A stretch of DNA of 64,000 nt from JBGAPH01 sp046349955 (GCA_046349955.1 JAXMBI010000020.1:77589-141588); one strand, 5' to 3'. Positions 7,449-16,315 are shown, numbered from the stretch's first letter. Made by a program: numbers and translations. The notes: generated by a model from the sequence alone, not told the origin.

Positions 7449-8680
7449 CACCCGGCGAAGCGATGTTCACTCCCGCGGTCGACCTGTCGGCGATTTCGGC
7501 CGAGGAGGCGGTCCATGCGATGCTTGACCGCGCGGCCGGCATGCAGGCCAGCGATCTCTATCTCGACTCGGAAGAGCATCACCTGACTGTTTCCGTGCGC
7601 CACCTCGGCGTGGTCCGCAAGCTCGCGCAAGTAACGCTCGAGCAGGGGCGGCGGATGATCACCCACCTGAAGGCCATGGCCGGCGCCGACATCGCCGAGA
7701 AGCGCAAGCCGCAAGACGGGCGGCTGGTGCATCGGCTGTCGAACGGCCGGCTGCTCGATCTGCGCGTGAGCTCGATCCCCACTCTGTTCGGCGAAGACGT
7801 CGACGTGCGGCTGCTCGACCGCGATCTGCGCCGCCTGGCGCTCGAAGAGCTGGGCATGTCGCCGCACGAAGCGCAGCACGTGCAGGCGATGCTCAACAAC
7901 CCGGGCGGCCTGATCCTGGTCACTGGTCCTACCGGAGCGGGCAAAACGACCACGCTGTACGCGTTCCTGCACTACCTGAACGACGGTCGCCGCAAGATCA
8001 ACACGATCGAAGATCCGATCGAGTACGCCGTGGCCGGCGTGCGGCAATCGCAGGTGATGCCGAAGCACGGCGTCGACTTTCCGGAAATGCTCCGCGGCGT
8101 GCTGCGGCAATCTCCCGACGTGATCATGATCGGCGAGATCCGCGACGCCGTGACCGCGCAAACCGCGGTGCGGGCGGCCAACAGCGGCCATCTGGTGCTG
8201 GCCACGCTGCACGCTCCGGTGGCGGCGGCCGGCGTGCAGAGTATGCTCAACTTGGGCGCCCATCCGCATTTCCTGAGCACGAGCCTGCTCGGCGTGATCG
8301 CCCAGCGGCTGGTGCGCACGCTGGCGAGCGACACCAAGGTGGCCTTCGACTTGAGCGAGGCCCCGCAAACGTTCGAAGAGTTGCGGCCGTGGCTGACGCC
8401 CGGACAGGGCCTCATGATGTATGGGCCCAATCCCCGCGACGAGCAGAATCCCGAAGGCTATGCCGGCCGCACGGCCGTGTTCGAGGTGATGCCCATGTCG
8501 CGCGAGCTGCGGCGGCTGGTGGCCGAGGGGCGGCCTGCCCGCGAACTCGAGGCCCGCGCGATCGACGAGGGAATGCTCGAGTTCCGCCGCGCGGCGCTGC
8601 TCAAGGTGGCCCAGGGCGTGACGAGCACCGAGGAAGTGCTGCGGTGCGTGCCGACCGAGTACTTGGGGCTGGACCTGTAG
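7445..8680 (+). CDS. Type II secretion/type IV pilus ATPase (GspE/PilB/PilT superfamily)
   Basis: A 411-residue cytoplasmic ATPase of secretion or pilus machines. The N-terminal regulatory half starts near SDLYLDSEEHHLTV. The Walker A loop GPTGAGKTTT is at residues 161-170, followed by the Asp box NTIEDPIEYAV, Walker B DVIMIGEIRD from residue 225, and the His box LATLHA. The tetracysteine zinc module usual in GspE/PilB is absent; that position holds a cysteine-free linker before EGYAGRTAVFEV. It lacks the N1 domain as well, so it resembles neither a full GspE nor a typical 345-residue PilT. No other secretion genes lie next to it. It is coupled to the upstream STAS gene. Confidence 0.85.
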   Translation: MTPGEAMFTPAVDLSAISAEEAVHAMLDRAAGMQASDLYLDSEEHHLTVSVRHLGVVRKLAQVTLEQGRRMITHLKAMAGADIAEKRKPQDGRLVHRLSNGRLLDLRVSSIPTLFGEDVDVRLLDRDLRRLALEELGMSPHEAQHVQAMLNNPGGLILVTGPTGAGKTTTLYAFLHYLNDGRRKINTIEDPIEYAVAGVRQSQVMPKHGVDFPEMLRGVLRQSPDVIMIGEIRDAVTAQTAVRAANSGHLVLATLHAPVAAAGVQSMLNLGAHPHFLSTSLLGVIAQRLVRTLASDTKVAFDLSEAPQTFEELRPWLTPGQGLMMYGPNPRDEQNPEGYAGRTAVFEVMPMSRELRRLVAEGRPARELEARAIDEGMLEFRRAALLKVAQGVTSTEEVLRCVPTEYLGLDL

Positions 8681-8985
8681 CGAAATCCTATTCGAGGGCA
8701 CGAAACGGTATGCGGTCGATCTTGCGAGTTCGCGGCGGCTCGGCGGTCAGCCCGCTATTGGCCGCTGTGGCGGTCGGCGGCCTGGTCGCCAGCCTGCTGC
8801 TGTCGGTGATTTCGTTCTCCCCTGCGTTGCGCCTCGACTCCGGCCTCGGGGGGCGGGAAAGTGCGGGCGTCACGCCTACGCTGCTCAAGGCATCCAAGGG
8901 GGCGTCGCCGGCGGTCTGGCGAGAGCTGCTGAGTTCCCCGCCGGGGCGAGTGTCCGTTTTTCGAGGTCCCCAGGGAGGCGTCGCA

Positions 8986-9456
8986 ATGGCGAAGGCCACG
9001 TTCGGAGCAGGGTGTTTTTGGGGCGTGGAAGAGACCTTCCGCGTGCTGCCCGGCGTGCTCGCCACGGCCGTGGGGTACGAAGGGGGAGAGCTGGAGCACC
9101 CCACTTACGAACAGGTTTGCACCGACCGAACGGGGCACGCCGAGGTGGTGGAGGTCGACTACGACCCGAACGTCGTGTCGTACGAGCGGTTGCTCGAGGT
9201 CTTCTGGGCCAACCACGACCCAACGACCCTCAACCGCCAGGGGCCTGACTACGGCCGGCAGTATCGCTCGGCGATCTTTTTCCACACGCCTGAGCAGCAA
9301 GCAGCCGCCACCGCCAGCCGCGACGCGCAGAACGCCAGCGGCCGCTACCGCCGCCCGATCGTCACGGAGATCACGCCGGCCCAAACCTTCTGGCGGGCCG
9401 AAGAGTATCACCAGCAATACCTCTACAAGCGCGGCGCCACGAACTGCCACCTGTAA
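8986..9456 (+). CDS. msrA: Peptide methionine sulfoxide reductase A
   Basis: Reduces methionine-S-sulfoxide in proteins. The catalytic motif GAGCFWGVEE lies at residues 8-17 of a 156-residue protein. EEYHQQYLYKRG and a likely resolving cysteine (GATNCHL) close the C-terminus. The ATG at 8986 has a strong AGGGAGG box 8 bases upstream. The same frame is open further upstream: an ATG at 8710 would add 92 residues including one hydrophobic stretch (AVAVGGLVASLLLSVISF), so a membrane-anchored form cannot be excluded. It follows the ATPase gene closely. Confidence 0.93.
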   Translation: MAKATFGAGCFWGVEETFRVLPGVLATAVGYEGGELEHPTYEQVCTDRTGHAEVVEVDYDPNVVSYERLLEVFWANHDPTTLNRQGPDYGRQYRSAIFFHTPEQQAAATASRDAQNASGRYRRPIVTEITPAQTFWRAEEYHQQYLYKRGATNCHL

Positions 9457-9464
9457 AAAATGAA

Positions 9465-9485
9465 CCCTCTCCCCGTGGGAGAGGG
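9465..9485. repeat. Short palindrome CCCTCTCCC-CGT-GGGAGAGGG
   Basis: A perfect 9-bp stem with a 3-base loop lies 8 bases after the msrA stop, followed by CAGGGTGAGGG. It matches a dispersed repeat seen in many bacterial genomes. It lies between convergent genes and could act as a weak bidirectional terminator, but there is no T run. Confidence 0.55.
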
Positions 9486-9552
9486 CAGGGTGAGGGTCGG
9501 TTGGCTGCTGAACCCCCGCAACGTTCTTCTCTCGGCTCCCCCAAACGGCGAC

Positions 9553-9584
9553 GGCCTGCGTCCCCGCAATCGGGAACGCAGGCC
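9553..9584 (-). terminator. Hairpin downstream of the DUF1559 gene
   Basis: GGCCTGCGTCCC and GGGAACGCAGGCC form a 12- to 13-bp stem with one bulge and a short loop, about 45 bases beyond the stop of the minus-strand DUF1559 gene. A T tract is missing, so termination is only a suggestion. Confidence 0.4.
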
Positions 9585-9628
9585 GCGCTCGTTCTGGCCT
9601 CGGGGCTGTTCCGGCCCCAGCCTGACAT

Positions 9629-10591
9629 TTAGTTCCGGATCACTTCGCCGTTGGAGCGGGTGACCAGGCGGGCAAACTCGCGGATGTTCAGCGAGTCGCT
9701 GAGGAAGTGGACCGAGCCGTCGCCGTAGACGAAGTTCGCGCCGCCGGCGTGGAACGAGTACGCTTCCGACGTGCCTTCCGTGCCGTAGTACGGATGGGGG
9801 AAGGTGCTGCCGAAGACGTCGCCATTGGTGGCGTTGATGGCTGCCGGGCCGGGCAACGTGGCGCCGTCGTAGCTGGCGCCATCGATGCTGAAGTCGCTCG
9901 CCGGGCGGCACCAGCCGCCGCCGTTGATCTTGCTATCCGGCAGATCGCCGATCTGCTTGGTGCCCCGGTACAGATAGGGCCTGCCGGCGCTTTCCGCATA
10001 GGCGATCGTGTTCGAGAGCCCGTCGCGGCAGTCGCCGAAGCGGGGGTTCTCGTTCTTCGGCATCAGCCCCTTGCCAGCGTAGTCGACCAGCTTGGCCGCT
10101 TCGAGCCGCTTGTCGACGCCGATCGTCGGCGAGTAGTCGGTGCAAGCGGCCACGTTGGCCACCCATGGGCTGCCTTCCGGCAGGCCGTCGAGTCGCTCGG
10201 GGAAGATGCTCGAGGGGCACTCGAGCGTGGCCAGCCGCGTTTTGACGACGATGTTCTTCACGTCGTTCCAGTTCTTGGTCTGGTCGTAGGCGCTGTAGAT
10301 GTTCTGTTGCTCGAGGAAGGGCATTAGCAGCGTCAGCCCGGCGATGCGCGGGGCCGTGGTCAAGCCGCCCGGCCGAATGCTCGAGGGGAGCGACTTCTTC
10401 TGATCGTGATGCACGTGCAACGCCAAGCCGATCTGCTTCAGGTTGTTCGAGCACTGCGTGCGGCGGGCCGATTCGCGGGCCGCTTGCACCGCAGGCAACA
10501 ACAGGGCGATCAAAATGCCGATGATCGCAATCACGACCAGCAGTTCGACCAGCGTAAAGCCACGCTGGCGGCAAGATAGGTTACGGGACAT
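9629..10591 (-). CDS. DUF1559 protein with type IV prepilin-like N-terminus
   Basis: A 320-residue pseudopilin-like protein typical of planctomycetes. The N-terminus reads RGFTLVELLVVIAIIGILIA, the prepilin peptidase site (cut after G) and hydrophobic helix. It continues with AARRTQCSNNLKQIG-type DUF1559 sequence (here SARRTQCSNNLKQIGLALH). The C-terminal signature is YSFHAGGANFVYGDGSVHFL. An AAGGAG box lies just upstream of the ATG. The protein is probably inserted in a membrane and assembled by a type II/IV pilus-like machine. It lies 64 bases downstream of a lipoprotein gene on the same strand, a pairing common in planctomycetes. Confidence 0.92.
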   Translation of the reverse strand: MSRNLSCRQRGFTLVELLVVIAIIGILIALLLPAVQAARESARRTQCSNNLKQIGLALHVHHDQKKSLPSSIRPGGLTTAPRIAGLTLLMPFLEQQNIYSAYDQTKNWNDVKNIVVKTRLATLECPSSIFPERLDGLPEGSPWVANVAACTDYSPTIGVDKRLEAAKLVDYAGKGLMPKNENPRFGDCRDGLSNTIAYAESAGRPYLYRGTKQIGDLPDSKINGGGWCRPASDFSIDGASYDGATLPGPAAINATNGDVFGSTFPHPYYGTEGTSEAYSFHAGGANFVYGDGSVHFLSDSLNIREFARLVTRSNGEVIRN

Positions 10592-10655
10592 GGTTCTCTC
10601 CTTCGTGTGGGTTTGTTCGCCTGAATTTCGGGTGATGCGCTGCTGGCCAGGGCCG

Positions 10656-11180
10656 TTAGCGCGCCTTGATGTCGATCGGTTTGAGGTCCGTGGGGGCCGC
10701 GGCCACCTCGACCTTCAGCTTCGAGGTCTTGGGGTCTCCGTATTGCTGTGGCAACAGGTTGGGCCCCGGCAGCACATCGCCCCCTTGCTTCACGGCCTTG
10801 AACCACTGCACGGTCACGTCGTACGTGCCGGCCGGAGCGCCGTCGAATTGGTTATAGGTGGTCAGCTTGAAGCTGCCGTCCGGTTCGACTTGGGCCGAGG
10901 GGCGCACCGTGTCGGGGACCGACGCATCCTGCGGGTGCAGCACGATCATGGCCCCAGGGGGCGCCTTGCCCGATACGGTCACCTTGCCCGACACGGGAAA
11001 CACCTGCAGCCGCTCGACCTTGGGTTTGGAGCAGCCGGTGACGGCGACCAGGGCCAGGACCGACAGCAGCGCCGTCAGCCGGCGGCCGCCCACGGCGATC
11101 GGCCGCAGTTGATTGACGACGATCAGCCGTTCGACGGTCACGTCGGGTGAACTTTGCAACGAAGGATTCTGCCTGCTCAT
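10656..11180 (-). CDS. Putative lipoprotein with a carboxypeptidase-regulatory-like fold
   Basis: The ATG at 11180 gives 174 residues. A short charged stretch precedes a hydrophobic segment ending in the lipobox VAVTGC, so the protein is probably lipid-anchored. The mature part has the pattern VFPVSGKVTVSGKAPPGAMIVLHP, then PDGSFKLTTY and APAGTYDVTVQW. This is the layout of transthyretin-like or carboxypeptidase-regulatory beta-sandwiches found in many planctomycete lipoproteins encoded beside DUF1559 genes. The exact function is unknown. A longer frame to 11273 lacks signal-like sequence and is not favoured. Confidence 0.75.
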   Translation of the reverse strand: MSRQNPSLQSSPDVTVERLIVVNQLRPIAVGGRRLTALLSVLALVAVTGCSKPKVERLQVFPVSGKVTVSGKAPPGAMIVLHPQDASVPDTVRPSAQVEPDGSFKLTTYNQFDGAPAGTYDVTVQWFKAVKQGGDVLPGPNLLPQQYGDPKTSKLKVEVAAAPTDLKPIDIKAR

Positions 11181-11322
11181 GTTCGTCTCGGAGAAATAGG
11201 GCGCGCCGGGTGGAGCGCCGCGGAAGGACTGAGGATTGCGACGACGTTGAACAGGACAGGTACAGCTTGACATTGGTTCTCTCCCTCGGGCGTTTCGTGT
11301 GGTCGGTGGAATCGGGTTGGAC

Positions 11323-11529
11323 TCAAGCGGTGGGCCGGCGGAGCCGCGTGCGCTCGGTGCGTTCGATCTGAATCACCACGCCGTCTTGCACGACGATGGC
11401 GACTTCGCCGAATCGCAAGCCGCGCAGCGCTTGCCGGATTTGTTCCATGGCATGATCGAGCGGGTCCGCAGGTTCGGCGCGGCGGCCGACGGAAACGCCG
11501 TCGACCCGGTGACTCAGTTCTCGCGTCAT
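11323..11529 (-). CDS. DUF2292 (YezD-like) small protein
   Basis: A 68-residue protein with the family core ALRGLRFGEVAIVVQDG followed by VVIQIERTERTRL. The ATG at 11529 is chosen because AGGAGG lies 8 bases upstream; a GTG at 11538 is in frame but too close to that site. It lies 25 bases after cysA on the same strand. YezD-like genes recur next to sulfur assimilation or sulfate uptake genes in other bacteria, so a small regulatory or accessory role in sulfate import is plausible. The biochemical function is not known. Confidence 0.8.
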   Translation of the reverse strand: MTRELSHRVDGVSVGRRAEPADPLDHAMEQIRQALRGLRFGEVAIVVQDGVVIQIERTERTRLRRPTA

Positions 11530-11554
11530 CGTGTTCACCTCCTGCGGTCTCCCT

Positions 11555-12613
11555 CTAAATCGCGTATTCCGGCACGAACACCCGCACCCGCCGCGGCGAC
11601 ACGTACACGCGGTCGCCCGCGGCGAGCTTCAGCTCGGCAAAGCGTTCGGGACTGAGCTCCACGTTCAGCCCCACGCCGAACTCGGCCGACTCCACCAGCA
11701 CGCGCACCACCGGGCCGGTGCGCTGGATGCGGGCGACGACTCCGGCCACGCTCGGCGCCCCGTTGGGCGCTTCATGCAAGTCGAGTTCGTGCGGACGCAC
11801 ATAGCCCGTGGCGGGCAGGGCATGCTCGTGGGGATGGTCGGGGTATTCCACCTCGAGTCCGCCCAAGAGCGCCCGGCCGTTTTGCACGCGCCCCGGGAAC
11901 ACGTTTACGTTGCCCAGGAAATCCATCACGAACGGATTCGCCGGGTGTTCGAAGATTTCTTGGGGCGTGCCGATCTGTTCGACGCGGCCTTGGTTCATCA
12001 CCACCACTTGGTCGGCCACCGCGAAGGCCTCTTCCTGGTCGTGGGTGACGAACACGCTGGTCAGGTGCGTTTGGTCGTGCAACTCGCGGAGCCATTGCCG
12101 CAGTTCGATCCGCACCTTGGCGTCGAGGGCGCCGAAAGGTTCGTCGAGCAGCAGCACGCGCGGCCGCACTGCGAGCGCCCGGGCCAGCGCCACGCGTTGT
12201 CGTTGGCCGCCCGAGAGCTGGTTGGGGTAGCGGCGTTCGAGGGCTTCGAGCCGCACCAGGTGCAGGAGTTCGCGGACCCGCTTCTCGATCTCCTGCTGCG
12301 CGACCTTGCGCACCCGCAGACCGAAGGCGATGTTCTCGAACACGTTCATGTGGCGGAACAAGGCATAGTGTTGAAACACGAAGCCCATGTTCCGCTCGCG
12401 CGCCGCCTGGAAGGTGACGTCTTCCTCGTGGCAGCGGACGGTCCCCTCGTCGGGCGCTTCGAGCCCGGCGATCACCCGCAGCAGGGTGGTCTTGCCCGAG
12501 CCCGAAGGGCCGAGCAGGGCCAGCAGCGAGCCGCCGGGCACGTCGAGGCTAACGCGATCGAGCGCGGTGAAGTTGTCGAACCGTTTGGTGACGCCCGCGA
12601 TGGAAATGCTCAT
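11555..12613 (-). CDS. cysA: Sulfate/thiosulfate import ATP-binding protein
   Basis: The ATPase of the sulfate ABC importer, 352 residues. It shows Walker A GPSGSGKTT, the Q-loop FVFQHYALF, the signature LSGGQRQRVALARAL, Walker B VLLLDEPFGALD and the H-loop VFVTHDQEEA. The C-terminal regulatory part includes the NVFPGRV and TGYVRPHELDL sequences typical of CysA. The start at 12613 overlaps the cysW stop by 4 bases (ATGA). The open frame continues upstream but only in antiphase to cysW. It is part of a continuous minus-strand operon. Confidence 0.95.
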   Translation of the reverse strand: MSISIAGVTKRFDNFTALDRVSLDVPGGSLLALLGPSGSGKTTLLRVIAGLEAPDEGTVRCHEEDVTFQAARERNMGFVFQHYALFRHMNVFENIAFGLRVRKVAQQEIEKRVRELLHLVRLEALERRYPNQLSGGQRQRVALARALAVRPRVLLLDEPFGALDAKVRIELRQWLRELHDQTHLTSVFVTHDQEEAFAVADQVVVMNQGRVEQIGTPQEIFEHPANPFVMDFLGNVNVFPGRVQNGRALLGGLEVEYPDHPHEHALPATGYVRPHELDLHEAPNGAPSVAGVVARIQRTGPVVRVLVESAEFGVGLNVELSPERFAELKLAAGDRVYVSPRRVRVFVPEYAI

Positions 12614-13506
12614 GCCTGGGCTCCTCCTTGCGAGATCTGCGCTGCTTCCGCCAGTTCGCGCCGGGTGCGCGCTTGCAGGAAGCCCTTGATGAGCAGCGTG
12701 CCGACGGCCAGGAGCGTGAGCACCGAGGCCACGGCGAAGGAACCAGGCGAGTTGTATTCTTGAAACAGCTTCTCCACCCGCAGCGGCATGGTGTCGGTGC
12801 GGCCGGCGATGTGCCCCGAGACGACGTACACCGCGCCGAACTCGCCCATCGCGCGGGCATTGCACAGGATCACGCCATAGAGCAGGCCCCAGCGGATGTT
12901 GGGGAGCGTGATGTAGCGCCAGATGTGCCAGCCGCGGGCGCCCAGCGTCACGGCGGCGATTTCTTCCTCGGCCCCGATCGCCTCCATGACCGGAATCAGC
13001 TCTCGAGCCACGAACGGCAGGGTGACGAACGTCGTGGCCAGGATCAGGCCCGGCACCGCGAAGATGATCTGAACGTTGTGCGCTTGCAGCCAAGGGCCGA
13101 AGAAGCCACGGGCTCCAAACAGCAGCACCAAGCTCAGACCGGCCACCACGGGCGACACCGCGAAGGGCAGATCGATGCAGGAGACCAGCAGGGCCCGGCC
13201 CGGAAAGTGGAAGCGGGCGATGGCCCAGGCCGCCATCACGCCAAACACCACGTTGGCCACCACGGCCACCGGAGCCACGATGAGCGTGAGCAAGATGGCA
13301 TGGCGCGTGTCGCGGTCGGCGAACAGGTTGTCCCAGTAGGCGCTCAGGCCGCCGGCGAGCGCCTGGGTGAACACGTGGATCACCGGGATCAGCACGAGGA
13401 CGCCGACCACCAGGCCGGCGCCGGCGATCAGCAGCCGCTCGACCCACAGTGGATCGCGGCGAGCGCTTGTCGCCGGGGCAAGATTGACGGCAGGCATGTT
13501 ATGCAT
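12610..13506 (-). CDS. cysW: Sulfate ABC transporter permease CysW
   Basis: An inner-membrane permease of 298 residues with about six hydrophobic segments (for example LLIAGAGLVVGVLVLIPVI and ILLTLIVAPVAVVANVVF). The cytoplasmic ATPase-coupling loop is recognisable as EEIAAVTLGARGWHIWRYI. ARAMGEFGAVYVVSGHI is the CysW-type sequence after it. The gene overlaps cysT by 8 bases and cysA by 4, which points to translational coupling and equimolar complex assembly. Confidence 0.93.
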   Translation of the reverse strand: MHNMPAVNLAPATSARRDPLWVERLLIAGAGLVVGVLVLIPVIHVFTQALAGGLSAYWDNLFADRDTRHAILLTLIVAPVAVVANVVFGVMAAWAIARFHFPGRALLVSCIDLPFAVSPVVAGLSLVLLFGARGFFGPWLQAHNVQIIFAVPGLILATTFVTLPFVARELIPVMEAIGAEEEIAAVTLGARGWHIWRYITLPNIRWGLLYGVILCNARAMGEFGAVYVVSGHIAGRTDTMPLRVEKLFQEYNSPGSFAVASVLTLLAVGTLLIKGFLQARTRRELAEAAQISQGGAQA

Positions 13507-14320
13507 AGCGGCTGCTGCTCCAACGTTCGAGGACGTTGACGGCCACCAGCATCACCAGCGACATCGCCAGCAGCACCACCGCGATCGCGGTGGCCTCGGC
13601 GTAAGCGAACTCTTCCAGCTTGGCCACGATCAACACCGGAGCGATTTCGGTGCGGAACGGCATGTTGCCGGAGACGAACACCACCGAACCGTACTCCCCC
13701 AACCCGCGGGCAAGCGCCAGCGCGAACGAGGTAATGCCGGCGGGAACCAGCGTCGGCAGGATCACTCGCGCGAAGGTCTGCAGCCGATTGGCGCCCAGCA
13801 GCGAGGCGGCCTCTTCTACGTCGGCCTCGATGCTTTCGAGCACCGGCTGGATCGTGCGGACCACGAACGGCAGACCGAGAAAGATGAGCACCAGCACCAC
13901 CGCCAAACGCGAATAGGCGCCGTGAATGCCGAGTGGAACCAAGAACTGGCCGAGCCAACCATGCTCCACGTACAGGCTCGAGTAGACGAGCCCCGCCACC
14001 GCGGTGGGGAGCGCCAGCGGCAGATCGACGAGCGAGTCCATCAGCCGCTTGCCGACGAACTCGTAGCGGACGAGCACCCAGGCCACGAGCAGTCCCAGCA
14101 ACACGCTGGTGACGGCGGCAACGAGCGACGCTCCGACGGTGAAAGAATAGGCGCTGCGGGCCCGTGGGCTCCAAGCAGCTCCCAGGAACTCAGCCGGCGA
14201 CAGGGAGCCGGCCTTGGCAATGCAGGCGACCAGCGGAGCGCCCACCAACAACCCCAGGTAGACCAGGGTGAAAGTGAGGCTGCCGGCAAAGCCTGGCAGA
14301 ACTCGGCGGTTTTGGTTCAT
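13499..14320 (-). CDS. cysT: Sulfate ABC transporter permease CysT
   Basis: The partner permease of CysW, 273 residues. Hydrophobic helices include FTLVYLGLLVGAPLVACIA and LVAAVTSVLLGLLVAWVLV. The coupling-loop motif is EEAASLLGANRLQTFARVIL and the downstream family sequence is ARGLGEYGSVVFVSGN. It begins 30 bases after the binding-protein gene. Transport of sulfate and/or thiosulfate is assigned from the family. Confidence 0.93.
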   Translation of the reverse strand: MNQNRRVLPGFAGSLTFTLVYLGLLVGAPLVACIAKAGSLSPAEFLGAAWSPRARSAYSFTVGASLVAAVTSVLLGLLVAWVLVRYEFVGKRLMDSLVDLPLALPTAVAGLVYSSLYVEHGWLGQFLVPLGIHGAYSRLAVVLVLIFLGLPFVVRTIQPVLESIEADVEEAASLLGANRLQTFARVILPTLVPAGITSFALALARGLGEYGSVVFVSGNMPFRTEIAPVLIVAKLEEFAYAEATAIAVVLLAMSLVMLVAVNVLERWSSSRYA

Positions 14321-14349
14321 GGCGGGGCCCTCTCGTTTGTCGAGTGGGG

Positions 14350-15384
14350 CTATTCAACGGAAGTGGTGTAAATCGTGTCGAACAGGGCGCCGTCGGCGAA
14401 GAAGCGCTTGTTCGCTTCTTCCCAGCCGCCCGGCGCGATCCGCGTGACCGAGAACATCTCGATCGGCGGGAAGCGGTCGGAATGCTTTGCCAAGACCTCC
14501 GCGCTCTGCGGTCGGTAGTAATGCTTGGCGAAGACTTCCTGCGCTTCATCGGTGTAGAGATACTTGGCGTAGGCCGTGGCCGTGCCCCAGGTTCCTTTCT
14601 TCTTGGCCACTGCGTCGACCACGGCGACCGGCACTTCGGCCTCGATGCTGGTCTTGGGGTAGATGATCTCCAGTTCGCCCTTCGACTCGGCGACCTCGAG
14701 ATGCGCTTCGCTCTCCCAGGTGAGATGCACGTCGCCGATCTTCTTTTGGGCGAACGTGACCGTGGCGGCGCGGGCCGCAGTGTCGAGCACCGGCACGTGC
14801 TTGTAGATGGTGCGCACCAACTCTTCGGCCTGAGCCTCAGTGCCGCCGCTCTGCAACACGCTCCCCCAGGCGCCCAGGAAGCTCAGCTTGCCGTTGCCTG
14901 AGGTCTTGGGATTGGGAGTGATGATCTGCACGTCGGGCTTGGCCAGATCGGCCCAGTCCTTGATCCCCTTCGGGTTCCCCTTGCGGACCACGAACACGAT
15001 CGTCGAGGAGTACGGCTTCGCGCCGTTGGGGAGCCGGGTTTCCCAGTCGGCCTCGACGAGGCCCGCCTTTTCGAGGGCCTTGGTGTCGGACCACAGGCCT
15101 AGCGTGGCCAGATCGGCCTCGAGGCCGTCGACGATCGCGCGGGCCTGGCTGCCAGAGCCGCCGTGCGATTGCCGCACGGTGACTTCGATGCCCGACTCCT
15201 TGGCCGTCTTGGCCGCGAAGTGCTCGTTCATATCCCGCCAAAGCTCACGGGTCGGATCGTTGGAGACGTTGAGCAGTTCGACCGAGCCCGTCGCCGCGGG
15301 CCGATTGCAGCCGGCCGCCAAGACCGTAATCAGGGCGAAGGCGACGACTTGGGAGGGAAGCGACCAGCGGCTCGAACGAGGCAT
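14350..15384 (-). CDS. sbp: Sulfate-binding lipoprotein of the ABC importer
   Basis: The substrate-binding component, first gene of the sulfate operon. The ATG at 15384 gives 344 residues with a hydrophobic leader ending in the lipobox VLAAGC, so the protein is probably lipid-anchored instead of freely periplasmic. Sulfate-binding family marks are LLNVSNDPTRELWRDMN, QSHGGSGSQARAIVDGLEAD and NPKTSGNGK. An upstream in-frame TTG at 15459 would add a second hydrophobic stretch and is not favoured. No clear ribosome site is seen. Whether sulfate or thiosulfate is preferred cannot be told. Confidence 0.92.
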   Translation of the reverse strand: MPRSSRWSLPSQVVAFALITVLAAGCNRPAATGSVELLNVSNDPTRELWRDMNEHFAAKTAKESGIEVTVRQSHGGSGSQARAIVDGLEADLATLGLWSDTKALEKAGLVEADWETRLPNGAKPYSSTIVFVVRKGNPKGIKDWADLAKPDVQIITPNPKTSGNGKLSFLGAWGSVLQSGGTEAQAEELVRTIYKHVPVLDTAARAATVTFAQKKIGDVHLTWESEAHLEVAESKGELEIIYPKTSIEAEVPVAVVDAVAKKKGTWGTATAYAKYLYTDEAQEVFAKHYYRPQSAEVLAKHSDRFPPIEMFSVTRIAPGGWEEANKRFFADGALFDTIYTTSVE

Positions 15385-15453
15385 GCAAGCACCGAATATG
15401 ATCAACATTCTTAGCACAGTGATGATGATAATCTTCGTCATCTTGGTCATGGT

Positions 15454-15459
15454 TGTCAA
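15454..15459 (-). promoter_or_regulatory. Possible -35 hexamer upstream of sbp
   Basis: A TTGACA hexamer on the minus strand lies 70 bases upstream of the sbp start in a region (15384-15600) clearly richer in A and T than its surroundings. No convincing -10 box was found at 16-18 bases, so this is weak. Confidence 0.25.
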
Positions 15460-15659
15460 TCGGATGTTTTCTGTTTTCGGTCTTTTTCTGCAACTAGCCT
15501 GTGCAAAAGCACTTGTGACTCAAAATGTTGCTGAGGATCTAGGCAAGCATGGAGACCGTTGCCGATTTGCCTCGCGTTTTATTTGCACATCACAGGCTGT
15601 GAGCTATGGTTGCCAGACGGCAACGCGGTCTGTGCGCCGTCGGCACCCCTTTTGGAGTG

Positions 15660-15881
15660 ATGATCGTGCGTAAGGCCTTGCTGGGCATGCTGTTGCTATG
15701 TGTGACGGTCGCTGGGTTGGGCTGCCAAGAGCTCGGAAAGTTCGAACGCTGGAAGAATGAGCAGCTCTTTGGCCGGTCGACGTGCCTCCCGCACCATGGC
15801 CCGGCCGACGAGTGCTGCGACGACGTCGGGGAGCCGGGTTTCATCGATGGCCCAGTCGAGGGGCCGGTCTACGTCGACTAG
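15660..15881 (+). CDS. Small lipoprotein of unknown function
   Basis: A 73-residue protein: MIVRKALLGMLLLC followed by a lipobox (VAGLGC), then a short acidic, cysteine-containing tail (ADECCDDVGEPG). A GGAG lies directly before the ATG; the GTG six bases further would give better spacing (about 8 bases) and may be the true start. No family was recognised. It stands alone, divergent from sbp, in a less GC-rich stretch. Confidence 0.55.
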   Translation: MIVRKALLGMLLLCVTVAGLGCQELGKFERWKNEQLFGRSTCLPHHGPADECCDDVGEPGFIDGPVEGPVYVD

Positions 15882-16315
15882 CGGTCGCGCCTCGACGCTT
15901 CCCCACCGGCTTACCGACAGGTTGTCCACGCGCCGCCTCGACGACTCCGGCTGGCGCTCGCCGGACTTCGGCCAGGGATGCCCCACGCCCACTCCGTGCC
16001 GTGATAAGATGTTAGCGCAACACGGCGCGCCCGCCGCCCGAACGGCCGGCGAGCAATCGGCGGACTCCGGCGGCTCTCACCCTTTGCGCCCCGGCAACGG
16101 CCCTTAGAATCCCCAGGCGTGATGCTAGCGGAAGCCCTTTGGCCGGGATGTAGGCCGGGTTTTCGCGCAGGCAGGCACGACCGATCGGCGATTCGCCATC
16201 AGACACATGCGATCCGCATCGGTTCTTCACGCCGCCCTAACAATGGCCTGGTACTGGTGGTGACATGAGTGCGATTCTCACGCGCGGTTCGGTGATGACG
16301 AAGCCAGGTTGGAGC
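15882..16315. other. 434-base intergenic region, nothing certain
   Basis: The stretch between the small lipoprotein and the response regulator has no supported gene. It holds short open frames in several phases without family character. A promoter for the two-component operon is expected here, but no clear pair of hexamers was found. Confidence 0.5.
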
